Part shown: one piece after another, positions 6,480 through 6,670 of the stretch | How the letters are laid out: the number at the start of each line of letters is the position of its first letter | Position numbering within the stretch: position 1 is the first letter of the stretch | Source of the DNA: Acidobacteriaceae bacterium | GTDB taxonomy: Bacteria > Acidobacteriota > Terriglobia > Terriglobales > Acidobacteriaceae | Assembly: GCA_025462785.1 (NCBI GenBank) | Contig: JAOAPG010000220.1 | Span: 1-6,670 of the forward strand | Length of the DNA stretch: 6,670 nt | Reading direction: 5' to 3' | Notes under the pieces: model-generated | What the model saw: only the letters and a program-made list of their open reading frames with translations | The model's database searches: none | What the model was told of the DNA's origin: nothing | Translations under genes and position numbers: made by a program

Positions 6480-6670
6480 ATGATGCTGACTCCAGCACCC
6501 GCCGCGACAGCTGTCCGAAAACAACGCAAGAAGCCCTTCTATACGGCGTTATGGGTACAGGTACTGATTGAGATCTCTTTCGACGTTGATTTAGGATTTT
6601 TCTGTACTGCTAATTATGTAAAGATTTTACCACGGGGGGACGTTTTTATCCGGCTGATCACCATGGTCAT
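6480..6670 (+). CDS. dctA: DctA-family C4-dicarboxylate:cation symporter, N-terminal fragment (3' end outside window); possibly degraded
   Basis: An open frame runs from ATG 6480 (or the adjacent ATG 6483) to the right edge, 63 codons, with an in-frame TAA at 6474-6476. From residue 19, PFYTALWVQVLI aligns with the start of DctA, and the alignment from the QVL motif continues without gaps through L38-G39, P51, G53-D54 and FIRLITMV to the edge, where E. coli DctA has GDGFVKLIKMI. DctA imports succinate, fumarate, malate and related acids across the inner membrane with protons or Na+. The first 18 residues form a family-atypical but common basic/Ala-Pro leader. Oddly, the first membrane helix carries E31, D35 and D37 where the family has small or hydrophobic residues, the FYP proline is T43, and the PLGD leucine is R52. 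No Shine-Dalgarno precedes either ATG. The family call is firm for this segment; whether the gene is functional cannot be judged from 63 codons. Confidence 0.78.
   Translation, partial: MMLTPAPAATAVRKQRKKPFYTALWVQVLIEISFDVDLGFFCTANYVKILPRGDVFIRLITMV

Noticed and set aside
6545..6590. Minus-strand reading INVERDLNQYLYP that looks protein-like
   Set aside because: It is short, bounded by stops, and antisense to the DctA-like N-terminus, which explains the sequence better.

Overview
The window looks like chromosomal DNA from an acidobacterium (Terriglobia/Acidobacteriales or a close relative). This is inferred from the first gene: a TonB-dependent-receptor-like beta-barrel of the large 'carboxypeptidase-regulatory/Cna-B' type abundant in that group, with the typical barrel sequences (RGGAGIFYDRSGP, DNDRRHKLDLLG, NDRPVGFPRNS, terminal Phe). 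No plasmid, phage, IS, CRISPR or RNA gene was recognised.

Layout. (1) 3-968, plus strand: the C-terminal part of an outer-membrane receptor, open at the left edge. (2) 969-1391: a gene-poor gap holding the decayed C-terminus of a second, paralogous receptor, broken by a frameshift. (3) 1392-2897 and 2908-4017, plus strand, 10 nt apart: a MmgE/PrpD-family enzyme with an unexpected Tat-like N-terminus, followed by an NAD-dependent tartrate/D-malate-type dehydrogenase (TtuC/DmlA family). (4) 5447-4008 and 6124-5444, minus strand: a two-component system, response regulator first, then sensor kinase, with a TTGA stop/start overlap. The kinase tail overlaps the dehydrogenase tail by 10 bp. (5) 6125-6479: a divergent intergenic region with a few tentative regulatory elements. 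(6) 6480 to the right edge, plus strand: the first 63 codons of a DctA-family C4-dicarboxylate symporter, recognised by gap-free similarity to the DctA N-terminus. Its first membrane segment carries unexpected acidic residues.

Taken together, the window reads as a possible (hydroxy)dicarboxylate uptake and oxidation locus. It would comprise an outer-membrane receptor, an inner-membrane C4-dicarboxylate symporter, a PrpD-like dehydratase/epimerase/decarboxylase and a 2-hydroxyacid oxidative dehydrogenase, with a two-component regulator in between. The enzyme family calls are firm. The shared substrate, the export of the PrpD-like enzyme and the regulatory link are inference. Two genes, the second receptor and possibly dctA, show signs of decay.
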